Source: Neelides folsomi (Eukaryota; Arthropoda; Collembola; Neelipleona; Neelidae). Taken from it: 64,000 nt of DNA. The notes beneath the pieces were generated by a model. The model was given only the letters and a program-made list of their open reading frames with translations, made no database searches and was not told where the DNA came from. A program made the translations under genes and the position numbers. The number at the start of each line of letters is the position of its first letter. Position 1 is the stretch's first letter. The stretch is taken from positions 1 through 64,000 of the forward strand of contig JAQGBZ010000169.1 of the NCBI GenBank assembly GCA_034687125.1. Direction: 5' to 3'. Shown here piece after piece: positions 1 through 24,267 of the stretch.

Positions 1-838
1 TGATTCATTTTTGAAAACCTTTAGAAACGCTCAAAATAAAATTCTTTTCCGAATCTTCTCCCTTTAGATTACTAATTAGCATATTTATAACGATTTCCCT
101 CATATATCTCTTTAAAAACATTTGATTGTAAAAAATATACAAGAGAAAGTGATTGATGTTCAAAATTGTTTTTATTATAATGAACATTTAACTTTATTTA
201 TGATAATTATAGAGGTAATAAATACATCAAGTCATACTCTTCCATAAAAACCGCTATTCATTTTATTCGTTATACAAAGAACTTGTGCTCTTTATCAGTA
301 TACATACAGAAATGACTAATAACTAAAAAATAGGTTTCATCATTTTTGGATGAATAATAAAGATAAGGATGATGGGTCGGAGGAAGATTGTATTCCAACA
401 GGGATGAAGAGAATGAATGGGGATGCAATGGGGGTGAAAGGGAAACGCAACCAAGATCTTTTATAGGCTTTTATTGCTCTCCAACCTCTCTTGGTAGTCT
501 CAAGACATTAACTGACATGTCTAATCTCCAAACTCCAACATCTTCAGTTCCGTGGACCGTTTTCTCTGTTGTCGTTTCCATCTATTGATTTGGATTCTTA
601 AGAATTTGTCTCAACATTCCCTAATATGTGCTAAAGTTTAAATGCAGAGATTACACACCGATTTGTTTGAAGCGACATGATGGAAAAAGATTAAAAAGAA
701 AGAGAAGAAAATTAAAATTAATTAAATCAAGCAGATCAGAATTCTAGATTGCTTAATCAAATCAAATCACGATTAGATTAAAAAAATCGAAGAATATTTA
801 CTTGGTTTCAATATAATTCAACTTAATCAAATACGACA
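1..838. other. AT-rich intergenic stretch, no supported gene
   Basis: I see no exon with recognisable protein similarity or paired splice sites here. Short open frames at 5-187 and 388-588 have low-complexity or biased composition and no family resemblance. The right part presumably contains the mL41 promoter and 5' UTR. Confidence 0.5.
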
Positions 839-1909
839 ATGTCTTTTCTTGCAAATCTATTAAGAAGTATGAGGTTAGAAAGCCCATCAAAAGGTAACCG
901 GAATTTATAAAATATCCAAATTTGAGATTAAAGTGAAATAGGTATGTAATTGAACAAGGAGTCTTATTGGATTTGATATTATTAGAATTTATAGTCAAAC
1001 GAGCAATTTCTTCATCAGCGACGCTGAATGGAAAACGAAATTTCAGAAGGATATTTTTGGCAAATAAAAGAGGAACCAAGCAAGAAAAACAGATGAGATC
1101 TGAAGGGCTCCTTCCACACATGCCTTTTCATAGTAACTTTTAATTGATTTTATACGTTTAATTACCTATGTATTAATTATACAGCGTGTTTACTTTGTAG
1201 ATTTCTTTTTTAAATTCCAAATAACTAAGTGAGTAGCATTATAGTAGTATTATTAGAAAAAAAGAAAGCTACAAAGTAAACAATCTCTATATTACAATTC
1301 TCTTTCGTTGGACAATAATATAAATTGTTTCGCTTATGCAGCTGACGTAAAAGACGAAGGATTCATGTATCAAGAGGAATTTATATATGTCCGTGAAATG
1401 ATTCCCGAATTAGTCGTTCCAGATCTTACAGGATGCCCAGTATGATTAACATATTATTTTATATATATTTCGTTTGTTCACTTGTGTAATTATAATTATT
1501 AATGCGGTATAACTTTTTTTTTCAGTTTAAGCCTTACGTGTCATACCAAACAAGAGAAATAGTCGAAAGTGAATTTACACCCCAAAAATTATTTGATGCT
1601 ATTTATAAAGACAGAATTGACAATGATTTCAAGTAAAAAGACTTTATAATATTATTATTGATTTATAATTTGATTTATTATGCCAAAAAATAAACGATAA
1701 AATTTTAATTAAGGAAAGCAAAAGAGGGAGATGAAAAGGCCATTGAACAATTGCCCAAAGAATGGATGACTCCCGATGCTGCATGGGAAGCGGCTCGAAA
1801 GACCGGTAGTGATATCTTCACCGAACGAATTCCAGAACGATGGGAATGTCTCGAACCAAAAATCGATGAGAATTGGATGCCAGTGAAGAAAGTGGAAGTG
1901 AAGTCATAG
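839..1909 (+). CDS. mRpL41: Mitochondrial large ribosomal subunit protein mL41
   Basis: This is a structural protein of the mitochondrial 39S ribosomal subunit. Exons are 839-866, 995-1132 (or 986-1132 with an alternative acceptor), 1342-1439, 1526-1632 and 1714-1909, giving about 188 aa with phase continuity throughout. The first two exons give a basic, Ser-rich presequence expected for mitochondrial import, then NFRRIFLANKRGTK, which matches the conserved N-terminal KRGT block of mL41. The third and fourth exons carry the family signature VREMIPELVVPDLTG followed by FKPYVSY. The start ATG at 839 is chosen because it lies just before a good GTATGA donor and restores frame. The C-terminal 60 residues, rich in Glu, Lys and Trp, are longer than in vertebrate mL41. 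The family call is secure; the exact N-terminus depends on the first splice junction. Confidence 0.85.
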
Positions 1910-2889
1910 CGCTTTTTATTATTATCATCTCATCACAGACTATCGTATGTCCTATCTTAAGAGCTAGTTGTGTTACAGATGGCATTTTTCTCCTTGCCCT
2001 ACTTTGTTCCTTGAGAAATCAAAATAGATTCCTTTACAAGATTAAGTATCCACTTGTTTTTTGTTAATTACTTATTATTGTGTACACGAGTCCTCGGGGT
2101 TTCGATACTCGAATGATACTGACGGGTGTCCACTCACAACCTGATATGAACTGTCCAACCGCCTCCTCGTCGTATTCGGATATTTCTTGAGCCACAGCTG
2201 CCAAACATTGAACGATTAAAATAGAGAATATATATTACACAGGCTACAATGCCACAGACTAAGCAACTGTATTTCCAAAGTTTTTTTTGTAGTAGTGTAA
2301 GTATTTATTGTACTTCGCCTTCCCTACACAGCTCCTAAAGCGGCGGGACGACGGCCGGCGGCGCCCCGCCTGCTATTTCCTAAACACTCAGTCAGGATAC
2401 AACTCCCCCGATTTATGACTAGACTCCTCAAGAGGAACCTTTTTAAAAATCGCGTCCTCAAAGGGCACAACGAATCCTGTGCACCCGTAGTAAGTTTTTA
2501 CAAAAAATTATAAATCAAAATGAATAAAATATTAATTAGCGTTTTTAATAAAATAATTTCCTCGTTCGTCAGCAATGACTAGAAGTATTTAGTGTAAGTA
2601 AATAAGTCTCTGTACGCCTACATTGAGAATAATAAAAAATTAATACGTGGACTCGACATGGACACATGAGTTTCCTTCTCACCATTCATCCATTTAACAC
2701 TTAATGAATTAATAATATAAACGAATATGTTTCATTGAGAAGGTACTTAAAGAGTAAACTTAATAAAAATACGTTACATATCGAAATGTAATAAGCCTCT
2801 AAGTAATAATAAAATATTTGATCTGCGAGAATAAAGAAGTGATAAACGAGGAGTCGCGTGGAATGGGGGCCATAAATGTAGATTATTGC
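1910..2889. other. Convergent 3' region between mL41 and SIK, with a GC-rich patch
   Basis: mL41 (+) and SIK (-) end facing each other, so both 3' UTRs should lie here. Most of the stretch is AT-rich. An interval at about 2080-2240 stays open in three minus-strand frames, and about 2325-2480 contains a strikingly GC-rich run of alternating G and C. Neither joins in frame to the SIK exons by any splice I can defend. Confidence 0.4.
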
Positions 2890-12560
<9,671 letters not shown>

Positions 12561-12906
12561 CTCGTGAAAATTATATCATCGTAAATAGATATTTGTATCT
12601 GTTTATTAAATTAACATTGAAGGTTTTGCCTCCATGGATGAATATAAATTGTACAGGTGCCAAATTGAGACATCAGTAATGAGAATGATGTCGATTAATA
12701 AAAGATTTTACAGATCACCCAACACGCCAAGTCCATCTCCAACTATAAACAATTATTTCCTCGTTTAAACTTGAGAATTATAGATATCAAATATGTTATT
12801 TTTGTAATAATTTTTTATCTATTGATGTAAATTTAGCAAGATAATGTAGTCATCAAGTTTAATTGAACTCGATGAAAAATAAAATGATAATTTATCTAAC
12901 CTTTGT
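12561..12906. other. AT-rich spacer and PSMC4 3' UTR
   Basis: I see no coding potential between the SIK upstream block and the PSMC4 stop codon. The part next to 12906 should be the PSMC4 3' UTR. Confidence 0.5.
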
Positions 12907-14972
<2,066 letters not shown>

Positions 14973-15694
14973 CGTGATCGTAGATCTGAAAAGTTAATTA
15001 AGAAGTTATTCTCTATTTCATAAATTCAAATACAAATTGTATTCATTTCGTTAATAAGTAAAGTAATGAAATCATAAACTATTTAGCGTCAGTTTGACAG
15101 ACAAAAACGAGGGCTTTATATTTTCAAGAATTGCCAACACGTTTAATAGCTTTTATTTATTAATTTAAGGTTTCAAACTTTAACGAAACAACAAAACTGA
15201 AAAATCTGTAATTGAAGGTCTCAATCACAATTAAAGTTAACAATTAAGAAGTCACTGACCTTAAAGAGTACGAAATAAAAGGAGCCGCTTCTTCTCAGCG
15301 AGCAAGTGATTTGCAAATTTTGAAGTTTGTCTGTGGGGAATGAGATACGTTGTTAGGACTCGGGTTCTCTAGATGGCGAGAAAAGAGCGGGTGAGAACCT
15401 GAAACCAAAAGTACAATTTGCATGTGGTGATTAGCGGCGGAAAATCGGAATTTCCTAAAATTTGGACAAAATCTTTAAAATTAACATTTTAATTAAAATA
15501 ATATAAATAAACATTAATCAGAATTCTAGTCTTTAATTAAGATTTATTACCAAAATTAGTCCTATATATTACAGCTAAGTATTTAGTCTTTTTGTATTGA
15601 ACTAATATTACATCATTTGGTTCCAAACTTCCAATCAATTTAAGCCGACTCTTTAAAAAAAGTTAAATTAAAATAAGACAAATTAACTTTAAAT
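14973..15694. promoter_or_regulatory. Putative bidirectional promoter between PSMC4 and TIMM44
   Basis: The two start codons point away from each other and are only 722 bp apart. On the minus strand a splice donor (AAG followed by GTCAGT) near 15257 and an acceptor just before the PSMC4 ATG indicate a short non-coding first exon around 15260-15420, which holds the least AT-rich DNA of the interval. That leaves under 300 bp for both promoters. Shared regulation is inferred from spacing only. Confidence 0.45.
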
Positions 15695-17668
15695 ATGCTT
15701 ACTTCGAAAGTGAATCGGGCTCTTCTTTTCAGCGTAATTACAATTGAATATACAATTTTGAAATTATATTTATTCTAATTTTTATATATTGAAATTGATT
15801 ACCTATAAGATATAATTCAAAATACTATTTTCCTGCATACAAGATTTTAACGATTGATTGGTTTGTTTTAGATCGACTAATGATTTTAATGATTTTAAAT
15901 TTACTTTCAGTTATCAAGATGTTACTCACAAAAGCCACCAGGATTTCTATCGAAAGTGATAGAAAATATCCAACAAGAGTTTTCGAAAAACAAAGAAATG
16001 AAGGACAACATTGCGAAATTCAGGGACGAGGCACAGAAGCTAGAGCAAACAGATGCATTGAAACAAGCGAGGAGAAAATTCCAAATTGTAGAATCAGAAG
16101 CTTCAAAGAGCTCAGAGGTTCTCAAAGAACATCTTGACAAAGTTAAAGATAAACTGAAAGAAGCATCTCAATCTGAATTTGCAAAGAAGGCCTGTAAGTT
16201 TTTTTATGAAAAATATTGACCTATTAGCACAATATAATCAAACAAGATTCGTATGAGATTTTAATTACTTGTCCAATTTATTTTATTAGCTGAGATGGGC
16301 GAGCAATTGGGAAAACAAGCCCAGAATGTGGCCGGTACATTCTCTGAAACAGGAACCAAATTAGCAAGTTCATCACCTTACAAAGCCATGTCAGGAGCAG
16401 CAGCAGCAATGAAAGAAGAACTCACTGAAAATCAATTAGAAGATCGAATTTATAGAGCTCCTAAAAAATTGAGAAAGCGTGTAGATATTTTTGCAAAATC
16501 GGAGCAACAATTCATAGAACCTAATACTGAGGCCATAGGTGTTGAACTTCATAAAGATTCAAAGTAATTATTGTTTTTATTAGCTCAATCAAGACTTGCT
16601 TAATTTAATTTCCGATCAAGTGTAAAATTAAAATACGTTGATAATTTTATCGATTATCTAATAAGATCTAACATTTTTGTCTTTATTAGATTTTATCAGA
16701 GTTGGGAAAAGTTTAAAGATACAAATCCTTATGTACATAAAATGATGGACTGGAAGATAAAATATGATGAGAGTGAAAATCCTGTCATTAGAGCATCAAA
16801 GGTTCTTACAAGCAAGGTATTTTTGAATTTTACAATAATCTTGTCACGAATTTTTTAATCATAATTAAGTACCATTATTGAAAATTAGTAAGAATTGTAT
16901 AAAATATTTTTTAATATCTTTAATATTGTAGGTTTCAGATATCATGGGAGGAATGTTTCAACCAACTGAATTGTCTGGAACTCTAACAGAAATAATGTCC
17001 ATTGATCCTACATTTAATAAAGATATCTTTGTGAGAGATCTCCAAAAAGACATAATTCCCAACATTCTTGAAGCAATTGTTAGAGGTGATCTTGAGGTAA
17101 CAATCGACAATCTTATATCCTGATATTATATTTCTTCTTTTCAAAAGTAATATCACTAAAATCAGTTCAAGATAATAATAAAGAATAATGGCTTTGATAT
17201 AGATTTTAAAAGACTGGTGCTACGAACCGGTTTATGCTATGCTGTCGCAACCACTTATAGCACTTCAAAACGCTGGAATAAAGTCAGCGAGCAGAGTGCT
17301 CGATGTTTCTAACGTGGACCTTGTCATTGGAAAAATACTCGAACAAGGACCTGTCCTTGTTTTTACATTCACAGCTCAACAGGTAAAATTAAAGTTGAAA
17401 TCGTTGTCTCATTATGACCTTTTCCACATTTTTCACAATACTTTTAAAGCCTTTAGTTGATAAAATTAAACTTTTCTTATCTAATATTTTTTATCTGCAG
17501 GTTTTATGTTTTCTTGATCCAAATGGAAAACTATATCAAGGAGATCCTGACAAAGTTTTAAGAGTCTCGTATGCTTGGGTCATGTGCCGAGATAGGAACG
17601 AACTCGATCCAAGAGCTGCTTGGAGACTGTTAGAGTATTCTTCTTCCGCTACCGAACAGCTTCTTTGA
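15695..17668 (+). CDS. TIMM44: TIM44, mitochondrial import motor scaffold
   Basis: Peripheral inner-membrane protein that tethers mtHsp70 to the TIM23 channel and drives matrix protein import. Exons: 15695-15733, 15911-16193, 16290-16563, 16690-16816, 16932-17096, 17203-17382, 17501-17668, giving 411 aa (vertebrate forms are about 450). The first 13 residues (MLTSKVNRALLFS) are basic and hydroxylated, as expected of a presequence, followed by CYSQKPPGFLSK. A charged coiled-coil segment (about 25-110) precedes the C-terminal Tim44 fold, recognisable from SWEKFKDTNPYVHKMMDWK, DIMGGMFQPTELS and the LKDWCYEPVY block. It ends in a typical ARAAWRLLE-like motif (DPRAAWRLLE). The first exon was identified by the ATG, a clean GTAATT donor and frame; the rest is unambiguous. 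Confidence 0.95.
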
Positions 17669-18634
17669 AGTTGCTCATAATTTAGAAATAGGTATAAATG
17701 TTAATTTTACTTTGTTGTTAAGCTATTTACCTAGAATCAAATATTTTTTAAATGAACTTCATTTGTAATCATTTTAGAAGAATGTTAGAAAAGCTTCTTG
17801 ACTTTATCAAACTGTTATTCAATAAAAATGTTTTAATAGTCATCTCCTCATCTCATCTTTACGCTATACTATAATTAACAAGCCGATTAAAAATCACAAT
17901 CATCATTTATATAACATGTAAATACTATATAAATTCTATTAATCAGAATTAGCCATTTAATTATTTGCAAACAAAGAAATGGTGAGGATTTAGTTCCTTG
18001 TTCCAAATGTTTCATCATTTTTATTTATATGTTAAGTATACGGTCATTGTGGTTCGCTAAGCTCGCCATCTGTAAAGTAAACCTTGTGTAAAGTACGTAG
18101 TAGGTGAAGAAGCCCCTGCGTCGCTTTCGACCATTCTCCCCATACACATCGTTCAGACCTCAATGGCTCCTCGTTGACCAGAGACACAAGGAAAAGTTGG
18201 GAAATTATTTCGTATTGCCTTTAATTACCTCGTTATTCAGCTTAATTGAGTTCGGAACAACTAAACTCCTCTTTGGGTTCATTTCCATTATTCAGCGAAG
18301 GATCTAACGTAAGTTTTTGGACCATATTGTAAGAATTTTAAGTAAATTTGCCATTCTCTTTATAACTCAATACCATCTCACTGACTCAACCCACCTCTCT
18401 CTTCCTTTCTATTGTATTACTTTCAACCTCAAGTCTCTACGATCTCTATTTAGTATATTAGATAATAGCATATTTAACAATATTTTATAACCCATACTTA
18501 TCAAAGGTAATAAGCGTATAAAACCACGTTATTATTTATTATAATTTTGATTTGATAATTGTCTATTTGAGTCATGATTCTTTAATCTCTTTGCCTTATC
18601 GGTGCTCTTCCCCTTCAAGTCAATTGATAAGGAA
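17669..18634. other. Intergenic stretch with a possible non-coding exon
   Basis: This holds the TIMM44 3' UTR and the upstream region of the next gene. A good donor (GTAAGT) at 18309 follows a less AT-rich segment (about 18100-18308), and a pyrimidine-rich acceptor lies at 18619. Together they suggest a spliced 5' UTR for the gene beginning at 18635. The open frame at 18104-18307 starts at GTG and matches nothing I recognise. Confidence 0.35.
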
Positions 18635-21600
18635 ATGAATGGGGAAGTTATATTATGGAGGCATGGTAAAGGAAGAGACCAAGAGACTCTTGAATTTCAA
18701 TTTTTCAATTGATGACGACAGTGACGAGACCCTGTTTATCTTGGTCTACATTATCCAATTACATGTACATTTGGCCTATATTGAGTCTGGATAGTGTGGA
18801 TTGGCTCTTGAGTCACAAGTGTCATAGAATATATAAGTAAATTCTAAAACTGGGGAAAGGATTTCATCAGCCAAAATTCATAGCTTTTATAATTATTTAT
18901 TAATTGGCTTTTCATGATACTGTAATAATCTAAATAAATATTTATGTTATTATTCATTGTTGGTTATATATAAATAAGCCAATTATTTTTCATAGGTGTT
19001 GTGAAAGAGTTCTCAAGAAGGACATACATTGAAGGAGCAAATTCTCCCTCAAGGAAATCAGATATTGTCGACGAAGAAGTGCAATTCGGTCCGAGCCCCA
19101 TTTTCAACTATTCCCACAATCGCCACACATTTTATATGACTTTGTTGCAAAGAACAGGTGAGTAATTTTGAATTTGTATTCATTTATTTAACAAAATTTT
19201 CCATCTGATTTAAATAATGAATCCAAAGTCAATTTGGTGAAAAACATTGTGTGGTTATGGTTGTTGATGCTCAATCATCTCATCTGCATCGCGATCCAAA
19301 ATTTATGGTTTCATGTTTTCTAAATAATGCAATCGACCAAGATGATTGTTTGTCTACTTCTCATTAAATTTCAACTCTGACGTAGTGAATATATTAGAGT
19401 TATAGAGCTAAAGTGACCTCTGACCTTAGATTGATCCTATTAAGGAACTTGCGCTTATAAATTCTCTTTTGGCATATCTCTAGACCCAGATTAATTTGTG
19501 GAGGGTATTGTAAAAGTCTGCGCAGCCCTCGAACCTCACACTCGTCGGAGGTCGATAAGCACGGCTTTCTCCTCCTCCCAATCCCCACTTATTTTTAGAA
19601 GAGCACCATGCAGAGACGTTGATCCTCTTCCTCTTAAATATTCTTTTTCCTTAACTCTGGTCAACATTATTTATTCACCTACTCATATGGTGGACGGCCC
19701 AGGTGAGGAGTTCATTTAAGCCTTTTTTAATTCGCAATTCTCCATTTGTGTTGTTCCCACTGCAGCATCCAATCTTCCCATCTCTCCCATTGCTCCGGAT
19801 CTTTTATTTTAAAACAAAGGCTGCCGATTTTTTACTTCATTTTTTATAGCCTTAATGAAGGAAGCCTTTAAAAGTTTGAGCTATTGAGGGGATTTATTTA
19901 GGGAATGGCTTCAATGGCGTAGTGTTAGAAGAATATGGAATAATTTCATCCTTTCAATTTACCATTCCTTTTTAAAGTTCTCTCACCGCATTAACGAGCT
20001 TTGTCTTCATTGGTTTATACATGGAGTAAGTTTTCTGCATTTGATCCCTCGTTTATTCCATATTCATCATGTTTGATCAATTGTGTCTGTCTAAACTTTT
20101 TTCGAAGCCGATTTGGATACACTATACGTTTGTATAGAGAATGGGAGTGAGTATTAAATTATTCTAATGTATGCATATGTCTTAACTTGTTTATATAAAG
20201 TGTGGCATAAATGTTGCTCATAAAAATGTCTCATTCAGCATATGTATATTATGAGAGTTATAGGAGTAATATCAGTTAGAAAATTATTGATGTTTAAAGA
20301 GACACCGGAGTAGATTTATTTTGATTATGAATTGAAGTCAATAATTCGTTTTAATTATTCAATTAGCTTCTTATCACTAAATGACTCAATAAAACTTAGA
20401 AATTCACGAGGTTAACAATCTCACACTTGTATGTTTCATATGGAATCAAATACGACATGGGAAAGGAGATGTTTACCATTTCTAGTTCCTTGTGCCCTTT
20501 CTTGTAATTTAAATATTACATTATACATAATATAATAATATTTAGTTGACTGTTTTCTGTGACACGTTTAATTCCAACATAAGTTCGTTTTAAAAATAGT
20601 TTAAATTTACAACACGAAAAAGAGAGAAGTCTTTAAATCTAACTTTATCCATTAAATTTTCTCAAAGAGCGAATAAAGGCTGAAGATTGAACTTGGAAAG
20701 GATCAAATTATATCTGTTCAGTCTTGTGGAAAAGAACAATTAGATTAAAAAGTTCACGTGGAAAGCTCGGTAATGTTTATTAGAGGGAACAGGCATTTAT
20801 CCAAGTCGTTTCGATTAGAATGCGAAACTTCTTCCTTCTCTTTATAAACAACCTCACTTTTGAAGAGTGAAGGCTCTCGAGGAGAACTTCTAAATTAAAT
20901 TTCTATCGAGGTAGGAATAGGATTTGTAGGACGGGAGATTAAGGAGGTCAAATGTGTAGTAGCCGATTTAGAGTAAGTTGAGTCGCGGCTTCATTACTAT
21001 TGATTCGACTTGGTGGGTTTCATATGAGATGAGAGCGTGAGCTACTACAACATGCACCAAAATACTTTTTAAAACTCTTTTCAACTTTTTGGCCACTCAA
21101 ATAAAGTACTTAATTGTAATGTTTATGATTTTTTACAGGGCTATCTCAATCCCTTGGGACGTTTGCGCCAAACTCAGAGACATTTAGAGACCCATGCATT
21201 CGGTCATTGATAACACCTCAGCGGCAAGAACCTATCAACTATAGGTAAATTTTTAATAATTAATGATCCACAGCGGTAATTACGTTAAAAAGCGCCCTAC
21301 TTGTGCAATATTTACTGATACATAAATATTTATATTTCATGGAAGATATGTTTGGCATTATTGCTTTGTTATGATGTTTACCTTGCTTCATAATACAATC
21401 TTGAATTATTCCAAGAAATTATAAAAAAATATTATAAAATTGTTAAATTGAAATTGAGTATATAGATTCTCACAAACTTTAAACCTTTTGTTATAACTTA
21501 TAAAACGTTGAATCGTCAAGTATCAAATAATAATGTGACAATTATGAAATTATCGATAGAATAAATGAGAACAAACGTAACGTATAAAGTAGTCGACGAA

Positions 21601-22008
21601 TGCTAGATTTAAAAATATAAAATTCAAGATAACGTGAAGTTTACTAACAAGGGATATATTGTGTTGGTTATGTTAAAGGTTATATTTTAATAGGTAAGAA
21701 AATGTCTAAAATCTAGTGGGAGGTTATGATGAAATCTTTTTTATCCTTCGGGAAATACATGGTATTTGTCCTAAATCGTACACATTCGTGGTGGCGAAGG
21801 AAACATTAGAAGGAAAATAGTTGAGGGACGGAATCGTTGTAAAAAGTCTTTCTTGAGTTGGCTTAGAAAATCAAAAAGGATTAAAAATCCAAGCGTGGAA
21901 TGAAGAAACTAGACAAATGCCAGGATCAATGAATATGGTGTAAATTTCAGATTATCGAAATATTCAAGTAGCCGCCATCGAAAGTTACAACCATTGCGGG
22001 AAAGTTGA
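18635..22008 (+). CDS. Uncharacterised small protein, four-exon model
   Basis: I do not recognise this protein. The exon chain 18635-18665, 18996-19157, 21139-21244, 21951-22008 keeps frame through four standard GT-AG junctions and encodes about 118 aa ending at TGA. The central part is distinctive and not low complexity: RRTYIEGANSPSRKSD, VQFGPSPIFNYSHNRHTFYM and GTFAPNSETFRDPCIRS, then a basic Ser-rich tail (SSSRHRKLQPLRES). There is no signal peptide and no membrane segment. The pattern of short Pro/Tyr/Asn segments and a basic tail resembles small axonemal or cytoskeletal proteins in style only, so no function is assigned. Exons 2 and 3 are the best supported; the first (11 residues) and last (19 residues) are short and less certain. 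The stop lies only 180 bp before the eIF5 ATG. Confidence 0.55.
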
Positions 22009-22188
22009 GGCTTGACTTGGACGGGGTTGTCCGCTCTGGAAGCATACGTGCGAGGGAGTCGGATGCTGGAAGTGGTTCCAGCGTAGATGCGAAACAGCCT
22101 GCCACCCACATGCCCATCTCTTTCTCCTCTTAACTCCTTCCACCTCCTCTACTTCATCTAGCATCCAACATCAATCAAGGAAAACACC

Positions 22189-24126
22189 ATGAGTTTAAAC
22201 GTCAACCGCAGCGTCTCAGACGCCTTCTACCGCTACAAAATGCCCAAGCTCCTCGCCAAGGTCGAGGGAAAAGGAAATGGTATCAAGACAGTCATCGTAA
22301 ACATGGTCGATATCGCCAAGGCTCTCGGAAGACCTCCCACTTGTGAGTTAAATATATTAAATTCCTCCAGGCCTTTCATCACCAATGCATGTTTAAATAA
22401 TGAATGGTTTCTTTTGTATTGCTTGTAGACACGACTAAGTTCTTTGGCTGTGAACTCGGAGCCCAAACCCAGTTTGACTTTAAGGACGAACGATTTATCG
22501 TGAATGGATCACACGAAGCTTCGAAGCTCCAAGATCTTCTCGATGGATTCATCAAAAAATTTGTTCTTTGCCCTGAATGTGAAAATCCAGAAACGGTCCT
22601 CTCCGTCAATATGAAGAAACAATGTGTTGGACAGAGCTGCAAAGCGTGCGGCTACTCCGGAGTGATTAAAGGAGCTCACCGTCTCATCACTTACATCATT
22701 AAGAACCCACCCGGTGAGTTTATGAATCTATCCCTTTCACTTTATTATAAAGACCTAGATTAAATTAATGGTCAAATGTCATCTAATATTGCTGTATTTT
22801 AATGCAATATATTTAATTGCCGATCTACTTTCATTTCTTTGTAATTTGTAATGATATGAATCATTTATGAAAAGAAGAGAATGAAGATTTATTGTTTATT
22901 TTCGTAGATGTAAAGCCATCGGCACAGGGAGCTTCTTTGACGGAGGGCAAACGATCCAAGCGAAGCAAGAAACAGAACGGAGATTCTAACGGAGGTTCCA
23001 GCCCAAAGAGAGGCGACTCTGACTGCGATTCTGGAGAAGCCAATGATGGCAAGGATGATGATGACGACTGGGCCGTTGATGTTAGTGAAGACGCCGTTCG
23101 TGCTCGTCAACAGGATTTGAGCGAGGGAGTCAAATCTCTTGCCGTTAATGATGACATCGAGAAGCCAGAAAAAGATCGAATGGACATCTTCTACAAATTT
23201 CTTAAAGCGAAAATGATGGAACCTAAACTTGACGACAAGGAAATACTTGCGGAAGCAGAACGACTCGATGTTCGAGCCAAGGCGAGTCTCGTCCTCGCTG
23301 AGCTATTTTTTGATCAAAACATCATCAAACAAGTGAGACTTTTTAATTTTAATATGATCAAATTTTAAATCAGTTTAAATTATTCAATAATTTAATATTG
23401 ATCTTTTCTTGTTTATTATAGATGAAGACTCAACGAGTCGTTTTGCTTCGCTTTTGCCACGATAACCCGAAAGCGCAAAAGTATCTTATTGGTGGAATTG
23501 AGCAAGTTATCAACTTGTATAAAGATCAACTGCTTGTCAAGTCTCCCCTCATTTTCAAGGTACATTGACTTGAGTTATAATTTTAAAAGCAATAATTGTC
23601 TATGATTATTTAAAAATTGTTATTCAGATAAGAAACATAATGATTAAAACATACCATTTAATGAGACTTCTTTCAATTTATATTGAATTTTAAATATTAG
23701 TGAATATATTCACTAACGATTTTTTATTTATATTTTACATAGGGTCTGTATGATTTTGACATTTTGGACGAAGAAGTTTTGATTGAATGGCACGGAAAAG
23801 TTAGTAAGAAGTATGTGAGCAAAGAGCTCAGTGCTGAGATCCATGCCAAGACAGATCCGTTCATCAAATGGCTTAAAGAAGCTGAAGAAGAAGAAAGCTC
23901 TGAAGATGAAGACGATGAAGATGATGTCGAGGTAAATCTTCATTTTATAAAGTTTGGCATTAAAGTGAATTGTTATTTTTGAGCAGTGAATAAAATTATT
24001 TTAATACTTTAGATTGAATACAATGACCGTGCGCCACTTTCTGTCAACAAAATGAACAATTCCATCTCAAGTCGCAACGGCGGTGATGAAAACGACGAAG
24101 ACAAGCTTGACATTGATGCTATCTAA
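22189..24126 (+). CDS. eIF5: Eukaryotic translation initiation factor 5
   Basis: GTPase-activating protein for eIF2 in the 43S/48S pre-initiation complex and scaffold for eIF1, eIF2-beta and eIF3c. Exons: 22189-22342, 22429-22713, 22908-23332, 23422-23559, 23743-23931, 24013-24126, giving 434 aa (human about 431). The N-terminus [20 protein letters not shown] contains the catalytic Arg15. The zinc ribbon has Cys99, Cys102, Cys122 and Cys125. A Lys/Ser/Asp-rich linker (about 150-200) leads to the C-terminal W2/HEAT domain, with the acidic-aromatic box [19 protein letters not shown] near the end. The terminus DKLDIDAI is typical. The ATG is preceded by a long pyrimidine-rich leader, common for translation-machinery genes. 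All phases agree. Confidence 0.97.
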
Positions 24127-24267
24127 AGTAGAGGAAGCCTCTTTCTATATTATTAATTGGAATTATGTATGTGTAGTCTGTATCTAATGCACTCCCTTTA
24201 ATAATTAATTAAAACATAAAGAGTAATTTCAAATTTTATTGTATACAAGTTTCAGGTTAAAATAATA

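Noticed and set aside
798-1121. 107-codon minus-strand frame over the mL41 5' exons
   Set aside because: It is antisense to the exon encoding the conserved KRGT block of mL41, which explains its openness.
22379-22642. Minus-strand frame opposite eIF5
   Set aside because: Shadow of eIF5 exon 2, which contains the zinc ribbon.
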